Source: JAOUEA01 sp963734685 (GTDB taxonomy: Bacteria > Actinomycetota > UBA4738 > HRBIN12). From it: 64,000 nucleotides of DNA. Shown one piece after another: positions 19,584 through 27,933 of the stretch (within the stretch, counting starts at the first letter, position 1; each line of letters begins with the position of its first letter). The stretch covers positions 992,001 through 1,056,000 of the forward strand of contig CAVTIC010000007.1 of the NCBI GenBank assembly GCA_963734685.1, written 5' to 3'. Position numbers and translations under genes: made by a program. The notes below the pieces were generated by a model. It had not been told where the DNA came from, made no database searches, and saw nothing but the letters and a program-made list of their open reading frames with translations.

Positions 19584-21092
19584 GAGGGGCCCCACAGTCG
19601 CCGGAGCTCCTCGCGCACCACCATGCGGTCGTCGAACGCCACCGGCCCGTCGGCGAGCTCCTGGACGATCTCGTGGCCCTTGCCTGCGATCACGACGGCG
19701 TCACCGGGAACAGCCCGGCGCACGGCGAGCCCGATCGCAGCGCGGCGGTCGGGCTCGACCACGTAGGCGCCGCCCCCTTCACGGGCTCCCGGCTCGATCT
19801 CGGCGATGATCGCGAGCGGGTCCTCCGACCGCGGGTTGTCGGTGGTGACGATCGTGAGGTCGGCGGCAGAGGTCGCGGCCTTCCCCATGAAGGGTCGCTT
19901 GGCGCGGTCGCGGTCTCCACCGCAACCGAACACGACGATGAGCCGGCCCGAGGCCAGCGGGCGCGTGGCCTGCAGCACGCCGAGGATGCTATCCGGCGTG
20001 TGCGCGTAATCCACCACCACGAGGAACTCCTGTCCCTCGTCGATCGGCTCCACACGACCCGGAACCTCGCGCACATCGCGGATGCCCTCCACGATCGCGC
20101 CGTCGGGCAGTTCCACCGAACGAGCGAGCGCGATCGCGGCCAGGCAGTTCGACACGTTGAACGCACCGCGGAGCGACGAGCGGACGACGAGCCCGCCCGC
20201 GTGGAACGATAGTCCGGACGGCGACACCTCGATCTCGGTCGCGACGAGTTCCGCATCGGTGGTCGTCCCGAAGCTGGTCGTCGGTATCGAGGGCGCCTCG
20301 AGCAGGCGGCGGGCCCAGGCATCGTCCGCGTTGACCGCGCCTCGTCGAGCATGCTGGGGATCGAACAGCATGGCCTTCGCGGCGAAGTACCGCTCCATCG
20401 ACGCGTGGTAATCGAGATGATCCTGCGACAGGTTCGTGAACGCCACGGCGTCGAAGACGACCGCTCCCACGCGGTGCTGCTCGAGGGCGTGCGACGACAC
20501 CTCCATCGCGACGACGCCTGACGCCGGCATCGCGCATGCGCGCGAGCAGCCGGTGCAGGTCGGGCGCCTCCGGGGTGGTGCGCTCGATCGGCACGGGGTG
20601 CTCGTCGATCCGGGCCCCCGTGGTGCCGACCACGCCGGTGCGGCGACCCGCCCGGCGAGCGATCGCCTCGAGCAGGTACGTGATCGTGGTCTTGCCGTTC
20701 GTGCCGGTGACACCGAGCATCGTCATCGCGGCGGCGGGCTCGCGGAAAGCGCGGGCGGCAACCGGGCCCATCGTGGCGCGAACCGAGGGCACCCGAGCCT
20801 GCGCCGCAGCGACGTCGACCCAACGCTCGACCAGCAGCCCAGCCGCACCTGCGTCGAGCGCCGCCCTCGCGAAGTCGTGCCCGTCGGCCCTCTCCCCCGG
20901 CACGCAGCAGAACAACGCACCCGGGGTCACGGAGCGGGAGTCGTGGACGACGTCGAGGACCGAAACGGCGGGGTCGCCGCGGGTCTCCACTTCCGGCAGA
21001 CCGTCGAGCAAGGCGGAGAACGGGATCGGGGGGAAGGCGGGTGCCACCGGTCGGGAGCTTACCCGCGGTCCCGGCCGCGGGCCCGCGTCCAT
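19580..21092 (-). CDS. murE: UDP-MurNAc-tripeptide synthetase MurE, frameshifted in this sequence
   Basis: The Mur ligase that adds the third stem-peptide residue. The N-terminal part reads in one frame (DSRSVTPGALFCCVPG; P-loop GVTGTNGKTTITYLLEA; RTTPEAPDLHRLLARMRDAG). The C-terminal part reads in another (VVAMEVSSHALEQHRVG; SQDHLDYHASMERYF; DYAHTPDSI; TTDNPRSEDP). The frames join at 20517-20518: deleting one C there restores DAGVSVVAMEVSSHAL. The protein is essential, so a sequencing indel is more likely than a true mutation. The DNPR motif suggests meso-diaminopimelate as substrate. The start is uncertain (ATG 21092 or GTG 21047). Confidence 0.88.
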
Positions 21093-21119
21093 CAAGCCAC
21101 GTCCATCAGGCCACGCCCA

Positions 21120-22829
21120 TCAGGAAGGTCCCTGAGCGTTCGGCGGCAGTGCCACCGGAGGTGCGGCGGGTATCGCGAGCCGTTGGATCGCGTAGCGGGC
21201 GATCTCCTGGAACAGCGGAGCGGCGGCGAGCCCCCCGTACACCGTGCGGGGCTCGTCGATCGAGACCGCGATCACCACGCGTGGACTCGCAGCGGGCAGG
21301 AAGCCGGCGAACGACGCCATGTACCGCGAGACGTAGTGGCCCTGGTCGTCGAGCTTGCGCGAGGTGCCGGTCTTGCCGGCAACCTGGTAGCCGGGGATCT
21401 GCGCGTTGACGCCGGTGCCCTCCTCCACCGCGGCTGCGAGCATGCGCGTGAGGAGCTCGGCGGTGTCGTCGCGCACGACCCTTCGGCTGCGATGGGTCGC
21501 CGTCTCGCGGAACGAGCCGTCGGGCCGCTCGAATCCACGCACCAGGCGTGGCTGCTGCCACACGCCGCCGTTCGCGATCGTGGCGTAGACGTTCGCCATC
21601 TGGAGCGGCGTGACCGAGATGCCCTGCCCGTAGGAGACGGTGGCGCGGATCACCTCGTCCCACTGATCGCCGGCGAGCAACACGCCCGCGGCCTCACCGG
21701 GGAACCCGATGCCGGTCGCCCGGCCGTACCCGAACCGCTGCATGTAGTCGGCGAGGGTCTCGCTGCCAACCTGCTCGGCGATCAGGGCGGCGCCGATGTT
21801 GCTGGACTCCGTGATGATGTCCCCGATCGTCATCGACTCGATCGGGTGCGTGTGCGAGTCGTGGATCGTGAACGGCCCGACGCGCATCGACGCCGGCACG
21901 CGGAACCGCTGGTCCAGCGAGACCGCGCCTGTCTCGATCGCGGCGGCCGCGGTGATGATCTTGTTCACCGAACCGGGTTCGAAGGCGTCGGTGACCGCGC
22001 GGTTGCGCATCGTTTCGATCGGAGCCTCGCTGAAGTCGTTGGGGTCGAACCACGGGTAGGTCGCCATGGCGAGCACCTCGCCCGTCGTGGGGTCCATGAC
22101 GACGGCGGTGCCGCCGAGCGCCCCGTTGGCGCGCACGGCGCGTTCCAGCGCGGCCTGCACCATGAACTGCATCTGGCGGTCGATCGTCGTGATCATCGTC
22201 GCGCCGGGCACCGGCTCGAGGACCGTGTCGAGGCCGTTGGAGATCGGCAGGCCGTCGGCGGAGAGCTCGACCGTGCGCTCTCCCGGCATGCCCGCGAGCT
22301 GCTCGTCGTAGGCGCTCTCCAAGCCCGCGGCGCCGACCGCGTCGATGTTCACGAACCCGAGCACCTGCGGGGCGAGGGCCCCCGCCGGGTAGTAGCGCTT
22401 CGGCACCTCGAGGAACCCGATGCCCGGCAAGGCGAGCGCCTCGAGCTCCTCCGCGACCTCGAGATCGACCTGACGGTCGATCCAGGCGAACGTGCCGTCG
22501 CTCCGCAGCGCCGCTCGGACCTCGCGAGGCTGCAGGTCGAGCACGTCGGCGATCGTCGCCGCCTCTGCGACCGGGTCGGTCACGTAGGTGGGGTCGACGT
22601 ACACGTCGCGGGCCTCGCGAGTGACCGCAAGCGGCACGCCTGAACGATCGAGGATCTCCCCGCGCTGGGCGGGCAGCTCGATCGTCTTCATCCGCTGTTG
22701 CATGCCCAACGCCTCGAGCTGCGGGTTGTCACGCACCTGCAGGAACACGAGCCGCACCACGATGCCGGAGAACGCCAGCATCATCACGATGAGCATCGCC
22801 ACGAGCCGACCGACCGGCGGTCGCGTCAC
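21120..22829 (-). CDS. ftsI: Septal transpeptidase FtsI (class B penicillin-binding protein)
   Basis: A 569-residue class B PBP. One N-terminal transmembrane helix (VAMLIVMMLAFSGIVVRLVF) precedes the pedestal domain (RGEILDRSGVPLA). The transpeptidase domain has the active-site serine in FEPGSVNK, the SxN motif in TESSNIG and the KTG motif in VAGKTGTSRK. No PASTA domain follows. It cross-links septal peptidoglycan with FtsW. The GTG start at 22829 gives a GTGA overlap with ftsL; the open frame upstream is shadow. Confidence 0.94.
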   Translation of the reverse strand: MTRPPVGRLVAMLIVMMLAFSGIVVRLVFLQVRDNPQLEALGMQQRMKTIELPAQRGEILDRSGVPLAVTREARDVYVDPTYVTDPVAEAATIADVLDLQPREVRAALRSDGTFAWIDRQVDLEVAEELEALALPGIGFLEVPKRYYPAGALAPQVLGFVNIDAVGAAGLESAYDEQLAGMPGERTVELSADGLPISNGLDTVLEPVPGATMITTIDRQMQFMVQAALERAVRANGALGGTAVVMDPTTGEVLAMATYPWFDPNDFSEAPIETMRNRAVTDAFEPGSVNKIITAAAAIETGAVSLDQRFRVPASMRVGPFTIHDSHTHPIESMTIGDIITESSNIGAALIAEQVGSETLADYMQRFGYGRATGIGFPGEAAGVLLAGDQWDEVIRATVSYGQGISVTPLQMANVYATIANGGVWQQPRLVRGFERPDGSFRETATHRSRRVVRDDTAELLTRMLAAAVEEGTGVNAQIPGYQVAGKTGTSRKLDDQGHYVSRYMASFAGFLPAASPRVVIAVSIDEPRTVYGGLAAAPLFQEIARYAIQRLAIPAAPPVALPPNAQGPS

Positions 22830-23287
22830 CGAGCGCCCCACTCGCCCGGCACCCGCAGGATCACCGACTCGCCGGGCCCGGGGACGACCATGCCGACGGC
22901 GTCCGCCCAATCGGCGATACGGGAGGGTGACGAAAGCCGGGCAACCTCGATGTCCAGCTCTTCGTGATCGTCCTGGAGCGATCGCACACGCTCCTCGACA
23001 TCGGTCATGCGATAGGTGGTGTTCACCACCAACGCGTTCAAGGCGACGACGACCATGACGAGACCGGCGACGAGCACCGCGGAGAACAGCCAGAAGGCGG
23101 GGGTGGACCCGCGGCGCGCCCGACGCTGGGGAGGGGTAGCGGGGTTCGGGCGCGCCGCGGGCGGCCGCGCGGGATGCGCGGCACGAGCGGGATGGGAGTG
23201 GTGCGGAATGGACGAAGGCGGGACCGCCGGCCGGGGATCGGAGCCGGACCGCCCGGGATCGGGGAGTCTGCGCGCGGGAACGCTCAC
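22826..23287 (-). CDS. ftsL: Cell division protein FtsL-like
   Basis: A 153-residue bitopic protein. A proline- and arginine-rich cytoplasmic N-terminus (~65 residues) precedes one transmembrane helix (AFWLFSAVLVAGLVMVVVAL). A short coiled coil follows (MTDVEERVRSLQDDHEELDI, then EVARLSSPSRIADWADAVGM). Position between rsmH and ftsI and this layout identify it as FtsL, although sequence conservation is low in the family. GTG at 23287 overlaps the rsmH stop as GTGA. Confidence 0.8.
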   Translation of the reverse strand: MSVPARRLPDPGRSGSDPRPAVPPSSIPHHSHPARAAHPARPPAARPNPATPPQRRARRGSTPAFWLFSAVLVAGLVMVVVALNALVVNTTYRMTDVEERVRSLQDDHEELDIEVARLSSPSRIADWADAVGMVVPGPGESVILRVPGEWGAR

Positions 23288-24186
23288 GCCGCCGATCCCG
23301 TTCGCTCGGCGGCTCGCAGCATCGCGCTTCGCGCGCGGGGGTTGCGGGCGACCTCCTCGGCGGACGGCCGTAGCGGTTTCTTCGTGAGGACGTCGAGGCG
23401 GTCGTCCTCACGGAACGTCGTCTTCACCACGCGATCCTCGAGCGAGTGGTAAGCGATCACGACCATGCGGCCACCGGGAGCGAGGAGCCCGACCGCCCGA
23501 GGCAGGGAGGCGGCGAGTTCCTCGATCTCCCGGTTGACCGCGATGCGGAGCGCCTGGAACGTCCGGCGCGCGGGGTGGGGGCCCCCCGGTCGGCGTCCCA
23601 GCGCGCCCACGACGACGCCGGCGAGCTGATCGGTCGTGGTGATCGGACGCTGTCGCACGATCGCCCGGGCGATCCGGCGCGACCGGTGCTCGCCTCCGTA
23701 CTCGAAGATCAGGTCGGCGAGCTCGGCTTCGGGAAGGTGGTTCACGAGATCGACGGCCGAGGGCTCGGCGTCGGCGGCCCCGGCCATGCGCATGTCGAGC
23801 GGACCGTCGTCCCGATAGCTGAAGCCGCGTTCTGGCCGGTCGAGCTGCATCGACGAGACTCCGAGGTCATAGAGGACGCCGTCGACGGGACCGCGTGTCA
23901 CCTCGTCGTCCACCTCCTCGAACGTGCGCCGCACCGCGCGGAAGCGTTCACCGAACTGGGCCAGCCGCTCACCGGCCAGCGCCACGGCGTCCGGATCGCG
24001 GTCGATCCCGATCACCCGATCGGCCCCCCCGCGGAGGAGCGCCGCGGTGTGGCCGCCGGCCCCGAGCGTCATGTCCACCACCGTGCCACTGCGGGGCGCC
24101 TCATCGACGAGGAAGCGCACCACCTCGGCGACCATGACGGGCTCGTGCCCGCCAGCACCCGCGCCCTCATCACCCGGCTCCTCCAC
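23284..24186 (-). CDS. rsmH: 16S rRNA (cytosine1402-N4)-methyltransferase
   Basis: A 300-residue SAM-dependent methyltransferase (MraW). HEPVMVAEVVRFL starts the domain, VDMTLGAGGHTAALL is the SAM motif, YDLGVSSMQLDRPERGFSY and GPLDMRM are family-specific, and RRTFQALRIAVNREIEEL and AYHSLEDRVVK complete the signature. The gene starts at GTG 24186, one base from the stop of the small membrane protein gene. Confidence 0.95.
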   Translation of the reverse strand: MEEPGDEGAGAGGHEPVMVAEVVRFLVDEAPRSGTVVDMTLGAGGHTAALLRGGADRVIGIDRDPDAVALAGERLAQFGERFRAVRRTFEEVDDEVTRGPVDGVLYDLGVSSMQLDRPERGFSYRDDGPLDMRMAGAADAEPSAVDLVNHLPEAELADLIFEYGGEHRSRRIARAIVRQRPITTTDQLAGVVVGALGRRPGGPHPARRTFQALRIAVNREIEELAASLPRAVGLLAPGGRMVVIAYHSLEDRVVKTTFREDDRLDVLTKKPLRPSAEEVARNPRARSAMLRAAERTGSAA

Positions 24187-24187
24187 G

Positions 24188-24334
24188 TCAGCCCAGCTGT
24201 CCGGCGAGGATCCCGATGCCGATCGACGCGAGCAGCGTCAAGGCGGTCAAGCCGATCAGCGAGAGGCTCTGCCGAACCTCGATGCCGAGCTTGCTCGGCT
24301 CGCCGTTATCTGGACCCGTGACCGGTGAAGCCAT
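24188..24334 (-). CDS. Small single-helix membrane protein between mraZ and rsmH
   Basis: A 48-residue protein with a polar N-terminus (MASPVTGPDNGEPSKLGIEV) and one hydrophobic helix (LSLIGLTALTLLASIGIGIL) near the C-terminus. An excellent ribosome-binding site (AAGGAGG) lies 10 bases before the ATG. It is 7 bases from mraZ and 1 base from rsmH, so it is part of the dcw operon. I recognise no family. Its size and place suggest a small divisome or wall-complex membrane peptide, which is inference only. Confidence 0.75.
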   Translation of the reverse strand: MASPVTGPDNGEPSKLGIEVRQSLSLIGLTALTLLASIGIGILAGQLG

Positions 24335-24341
24335 GTGCGCC

Positions 24342-24770
24342 CTACCTCCTTGGATCGAGCGCACCGGTCTGGTACGCGTCGGCGAAGCCGGCGGTGTAGC
24401 CCTCGTACGTCGCGCGGTCCCAGATCTCCATCCGCTCCCGCACGCCGAGCACCACGACTTCCTTGTCGATGCCGACGGCCTCGCGGAGGCGCTGCGGGAT
24501 CGTGACCCGTCCCTGTCCGTCGAGCTTCGCCTCATCGGACGAGCCGAAGAACATCCGCGCGTACGCACGGCCGTCGTTGTCGGAAAGGGGGAAGGACGCG
24601 ACCTCGTCGGAACGACGCTCCCATTCGGCCCTGGGGAAGACGTAGAGACAGCGGTCCTGGCCAACGGTGATCCAGCAGCCGTCGATGAACGCGGCCCGGA
24701 ACTTCGCCGGCAGCGAGACCCTGCCCTTCGGGTCGAGCTGGTAGCTGTGCGTGCCGAGCAGTTCGGCCAC
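24342..24770 (-). CDS. mraZ: Transcriptional regulator MraZ
   Basis: A 142-residue protein with two AbrB-like (SpoVT) halves: LLGTHSYQLDPKGRVSLPAK with FR, and EAKLDGQGRVTIPQRLRE. MraZ forms a ring oligomer that binds GTGG-type repeats in its own promoter and represses or tunes the dcw operon. The GTG at 24770 is chosen because the family begins two or three residues before LGTH; GGGGAGGAGG precedes it. It is the first gene of the cluster. Confidence 0.94.
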   Translation of the reverse strand: MAELLGTHSYQLDPKGRVSLPAKFRAAFIDGCWITVGQDRCLYVFPRAEWERRSDEVASFPLSDNDGRAYARMFFGSSDEAKLDGQGRVTIPQRLREAVGIDKEVVVLGVRERMEIWDRATYEGYTAGFADAYQTGALDPRR

Positions 24771-24787
24771 GCCTCCTCCCCTTTCCT

Positions 24788-24823
24788 CCACTAAGCCACA
24801 CGTTTATGCCACTGACGCTCCAC
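24788..24823 (-). promoter_or_regulatory. Candidate MraZ-binding repeats
   Basis: The minus strand just upstream of mraZ has four GTGG words at 24823-24820, 24812-24809, 24799-24796 and 24791-24788. Two of them extend to GTGGAG. MraZ from several bacteria binds clusters of GTGG-like repeats before its own gene. The spacings here (11, 13 and 8 bases) are irregular, so the assignment is tentative. The repeats lie 18-53 bases before the GTG start. Confidence 0.45.
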
Positions 24824-24923
24824 TGCGTCAACGTGAACATGTGTTCGGGCGACTCGAAGGAAGTACCGGTGCCAACCGAGGGGAGTCATGTGCCGCGCAA
24901 CGGCGCAGGGCCCGCGGCGTGAG

Positions 24924-25406
24924 CTACAGGAGGAAGGACTCCCAGCCCGGTTCGAGGTGTCCCAGCGTGAGATGGAAACCGTCGCGTGGCGCGAAGGGCT
25001 GACGCACGAGGTGGAAGCCGGCCTCCGAGGGGGTGCGGTCTTCCTTCTTGGCGTTGCATCGGCGGCACGCCGCGACCACGTTCTCCCACACGTGGAGCCC
25101 CCCGCGGGACCGCGGCACGACGTGATCGAGGTTCTCCGCGCTCGCGCCGCAGTACTGGCAGGACCACTCGTCGCGGGCGAAGACGGCCCGGCGGGTGAGG
25201 GGGGCGTGCGGCCGATACGGAACGCGCACGTACCGGCGCAGTCGAACGACCGAAGGCGCCTCGATCACGAGGCGTTCGGAATGGAAGATCATGCCGTTCG
25301 AGATCACGACGTCGGCCTTGTCCTTCAGGACGAGCACCACCGCTCGGCGTGCGGGAACCACCGCCAAGGGAAGATCGGTCGCGTTGAGGACGAGTGCGCG
25401 TCCCAT
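24924..25406 (-). CDS. HNH endonuclease-domain protein
   Basis: A 160-residue protein. The N-terminal half (MGRALVLNATDLPLAVVPAR, then RAVVLVLKDKADVV) is typical of a small HNH family common near the dcw cluster in actinobacteria. The HNH domain has CQYCG, LDHVVPRSRGGLHVWENVV and CRRCNAKK: two Cys pairs for zinc plus the catalytic His of DHV. Substrate and role are unknown; a defence, repair or homing function cannot be decided from sequence. Start at ATG 25406. Confidence 0.85.
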   Translation of the reverse strand: MGRALVLNATDLPLAVVPARRAVVLVLKDKADVVISNGMIFHSERLVIEAPSVVRLRRYVRVPYRPHAPLTRRAVFARDEWSCQYCGASAENLDHVVPRSRGGLHVWENVVAACRRCNAKKEDRTPSEAGFHLVRQPFAPRDGFHLTLGHLEPGWESFLL

Positions 25407-25726
25407 GGCACGCAGTCTAGCCGCGAGTCCGAGGAACAAGGCCCTCGACGCGGCGAATCACATCCGTGTAATCTGTGGCCGGGACGGCGGCCGGGCCGAG
25501 CGCGATGCCTGGAGTTGCGAATAGGGGCCGCGCGGGGCGTCCGCGCACGACGGTCCGGCCGCCGCCTCGTACCCGGCCTCCGCCCGACGTCGAGCACCGG
25601 TTCAACTTGCGAGAGGGTGCGTGCTTCTGTAGACGCGTGACACGACGTGTGACGACATCGCTCGGCTCGGGGGTCATCGTCCGCGGCGGGTGGCGTACGA
25701 TGAACGGGTTGCCTCGGAGGTGATGG
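25407..25726. other. Divergent intergenic region between the HNH gene and moxR
   Basis: No gene is visible in this 320-base stretch. At 25454-25470 it contains TACACGGATGTGATTCG on the minus strand, which differs by one base from a 17-base word at 260-276 upstream of dnaE1. A TACGAT -10-like hexamer at 25696-25701, 25 bases before moxR, is the best promoter candidate on the plus strand. Confidence 0.5.
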
Positions 25727-26704
25727 GTGGAGGTCGAAGAACGCTCGCAGGGCTGGATGCGGTTCGCCGCGCGGTTCCACGAGATCGAGACGAACGTCGA
25801 ACGGGTCGTCCGCGGCAAGCATCGCGAGATCCGGCTGGCCTTGGTGGCCCTCGTCGCCGAGGGGCACCTACTGATCGAAGACGTGCCGGGCGTCGGGAAG
25901 ACGATGCTCGCGAAATCCATCGCGCGATCGATCGACTGCTCGTTCCGCCGCATCCAGTTCACCCCGGACCTGCTTCCCACCGACATCACCGGAGTGAACG
26001 TCTTCAACCAGGAACAGCGCGACTTCGAGTTCAAACCCGGCGCGATCTTCGCGAACATCGTGCTCGGCGACGAGATCAATCGCGCCTCGCCCAAGACCCA
26101 ATCCGCACTCCTGGAGTGCATGGAGGAGCGCCAGGTCACGATCGACACGCAGACCCACCCGCTCGGCACACCGTTCATGGTGATCGCGACGCAGAACCCG
26201 ATCGAGCACGAGGGCACCTACCCCCTGCCCGAGGCACAGCTCGACCGGTTCATGCTCCGGCTCTCGATCGGCTACCCGAGCGCCGAGGTCGAGACGGAGA
26301 TCCTCGGCAGCCACACCACCGGGGAACAGCCGCTCGAGGGGATCGATGCCGTGACCGACGCCCCGGGGGTGGCGGAGATGATCGCACAGGCGCGTGAGGT
26401 GCACGTCGCGCCGGCGCTGCGACGCTACATCGTCGATGTGGTCGAGGCGACCAGGCGCCACGGCGACGTGTACCTCGGCGCCAGCCCTCGCGCCTCCATC
26501 ATGATCATGCGAGCCGCCCGCGCGTACGCGGCGGCCGAGGAGCGCGATTTCGTGGTCCCCGACGACGTGAAGGTGCTCGCGGCGCCCGCTCTCGCCCATC
26601 GCATCATCGTCACGGCCGACGCCGTGATGACCGGCCGCTCCACCGAGGTCGTGCTGCAGGAGATCCTCGCGGAGGTGCCGGTGCCGGTCGCGGAGAGCCC
26701 CTGA
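25727..26704 (+). CDS. MoxR-type AAA+ ATPase
   Basis: A 325-residue AAA+ protein. Walker A is EDVPGVGKTMLAKSIA, Walker B is IVLGDEINRASPKTQSALLE, and EERQVTIDTQTHPLGTPFMV and ATQNPIEHEGTYPLPEAQLD are MoxR signatures. MoxR ATPases act as chaperones for metal insertion or complex maturation and typically pair with DUF58 proteins. The start is GTG 25727 behind CGGAGGTGATGG. The stop overlaps the next ATG as TGATG, indicating coupling. Confidence 0.93.
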   Translation: MEVEERSQGWMRFAARFHEIETNVERVVRGKHREIRLALVALVAEGHLLIEDVPGVGKTMLAKSIARSIDCSFRRIQFTPDLLPTDITGVNVFNQEQRDFEFKPGAIFANIVLGDEINRASPKTQSALLECMEERQVTIDTQTHPLGTPFMVIATQNPIEHEGTYPLPEAQLDRFMLRLSIGYPSAEVETEILGSHTTGEQPLEGIDAVTDAPGVAEMIAQAREVHVAPALRRYIVDVVEATRRHGDVYLGASPRASIMIMRAARAYAAAEERDFVVPDDVKVLAAPALAHRIIVTADAVMTGRSTEVVLQEILAEVPVPVAESP

Positions 26705-27933
26705 TGCCGTCGGGCCGGGGACTCGTCGTCTTCGGCGCCGGCCTGGCCATGTGGGTCGCGGCCCGCATCGTGGGCTCCTCCGGGCTCGAGGCGGTGGCGA
26801 TCGGGCTCGTGGCGCTGCCGTTCCTCGCGGGGTTGTTCGTGCGTTGGGGACGCACCCGCATCCGCATCCGCCGGCGGCTCTCCGACGTGCGGGTCGCCCC
26901 GGGCACCCGGGTCACCGTGCGGATCGACGTCGAGAACGATGCCCCGGTGCCGTCGTCGTTCCTGCTCGTCGAGGACCGGCTCCCCGCCGCACTCGGCCGT
27001 CCCGCCAGGCTCGTGGTCTCGGGCATCCAGCCGCGCACCTCCCAGGCCGTGTCCTACACCGTCCTGCCGCAGACCCGTGGCCGCTACCGGCTCGGACCGC
27101 TCACGGTCGACGTCTCCGATCCCTTCGCACTGACCCGTCAGCGCCTCGAGTTCGACGAGCGAGACGACCTGCTCGTCACCCCGGAGATCGAGGACCTGTT
27201 CGCCACGCCCGACAGCGCCATCGGGCAGAGCTGGGGGGCCTCACGTGCGCGTCAGCTCTTCCGGACGGGCGAGGAGTACTACACGATGCGCCAATACCAG
27301 GAGGGTGACGACCTCCGACGCATCCACTGGCCGTCGGTCGCGCGAACCGGTGCGCTGATGATCCGCCAGGACGAGTCCTCGCGGCGGGCCAGTGGACTCG
27401 TGTTCCTCGACAACCGCGGCCAAGCCATCGGGCAGATGCACTCCCCCGCGTTCGAGCGAGCGGTCTCGGTGGCGGCCACGCTCGGCGTGATGCTCGCGCA
27501 ACGGGGCTTCACCCTCCGCTTGGCGACCGCGGAGAACCCTCCGGCGGCCGTGAGCGAGGAACGGTTCCTCGACGCGCTCTCCGGCATCTCACACGCGCAG
27601 GCGCGCTCGATCGGCCCGTCGCTCGCGCACCTGCGAGCGGGCGCGTCTGCCGACACCTCGCTCGTCTTCGTCTCGGCGCCCCCGGCCCCCGGGGAGCTCG
27701 CGTCGTTGATCCGCGCCGGCGCCGGCTTCGGGCCGAGGCTCGTGGTGCTCGTACATCCCGTGGATCCGCAGACCCTGCCGCCGGGACGTGCCGCGCAGCT
27801 CGAGGGACGCGCGACCCAGGCACACCTCTCGTTCGCCCGCGCAGGCTGGGACTGCATCGTGCTCACCCCCGCGACCAAACTGAAGGATCGATGGCACGCA
27901 CCCAAGGAACGTCCGCTCGCACGCAGCGTGTGA
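26704..27933 (+). CDS. DUF58 domain protein
   Basis: A 409-residue protein. Two N-terminal hydrophobic segments (residues ~5-45) are followed by a beta-rich region and then the DUF58 core: GEEYYTMRQYQEGDDLRRIH, WPSVARTGALMIRQDE and a VWA-like fold ending near residue 360. DUF58 proteins are partners of MoxR ATPases; a few are linked to wall or envelope stress. It overlaps the transglutaminase gene by 43 bases in a different frame. Confidence 0.88.
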   Translation: MPSGRGLVVFGAGLAMWVAARIVGSSGLEAVAIGLVALPFLAGLFVRWGRTRIRIRRRLSDVRVAPGTRVTVRIDVENDAPVPSSFLLVEDRLPAALGRPARLVVSGIQPRTSQAVSYTVLPQTRGRYRLGPLTVDVSDPFALTRQRLEFDERDDLLVTPEIEDLFATPDSAIGQSWGASRARQLFRTGEEYYTMRQYQEGDDLRRIHWPSVARTGALMIRQDESSRRASGLVFLDNRGQAIGQMHSPAFERAVSVAATLGVMLAQRGFTLRLATAENPPAAVSEERFLDALSGISHAQARSIGPSLAHLRAGASADTSLVFVSAPPAPGELASLIRAGAGFGPRLVVLVHPVDPQTLPPGRAAQLEGRATQAHLSFARAGWDCIVLTPATKLKDRWHAPKERPLARSV

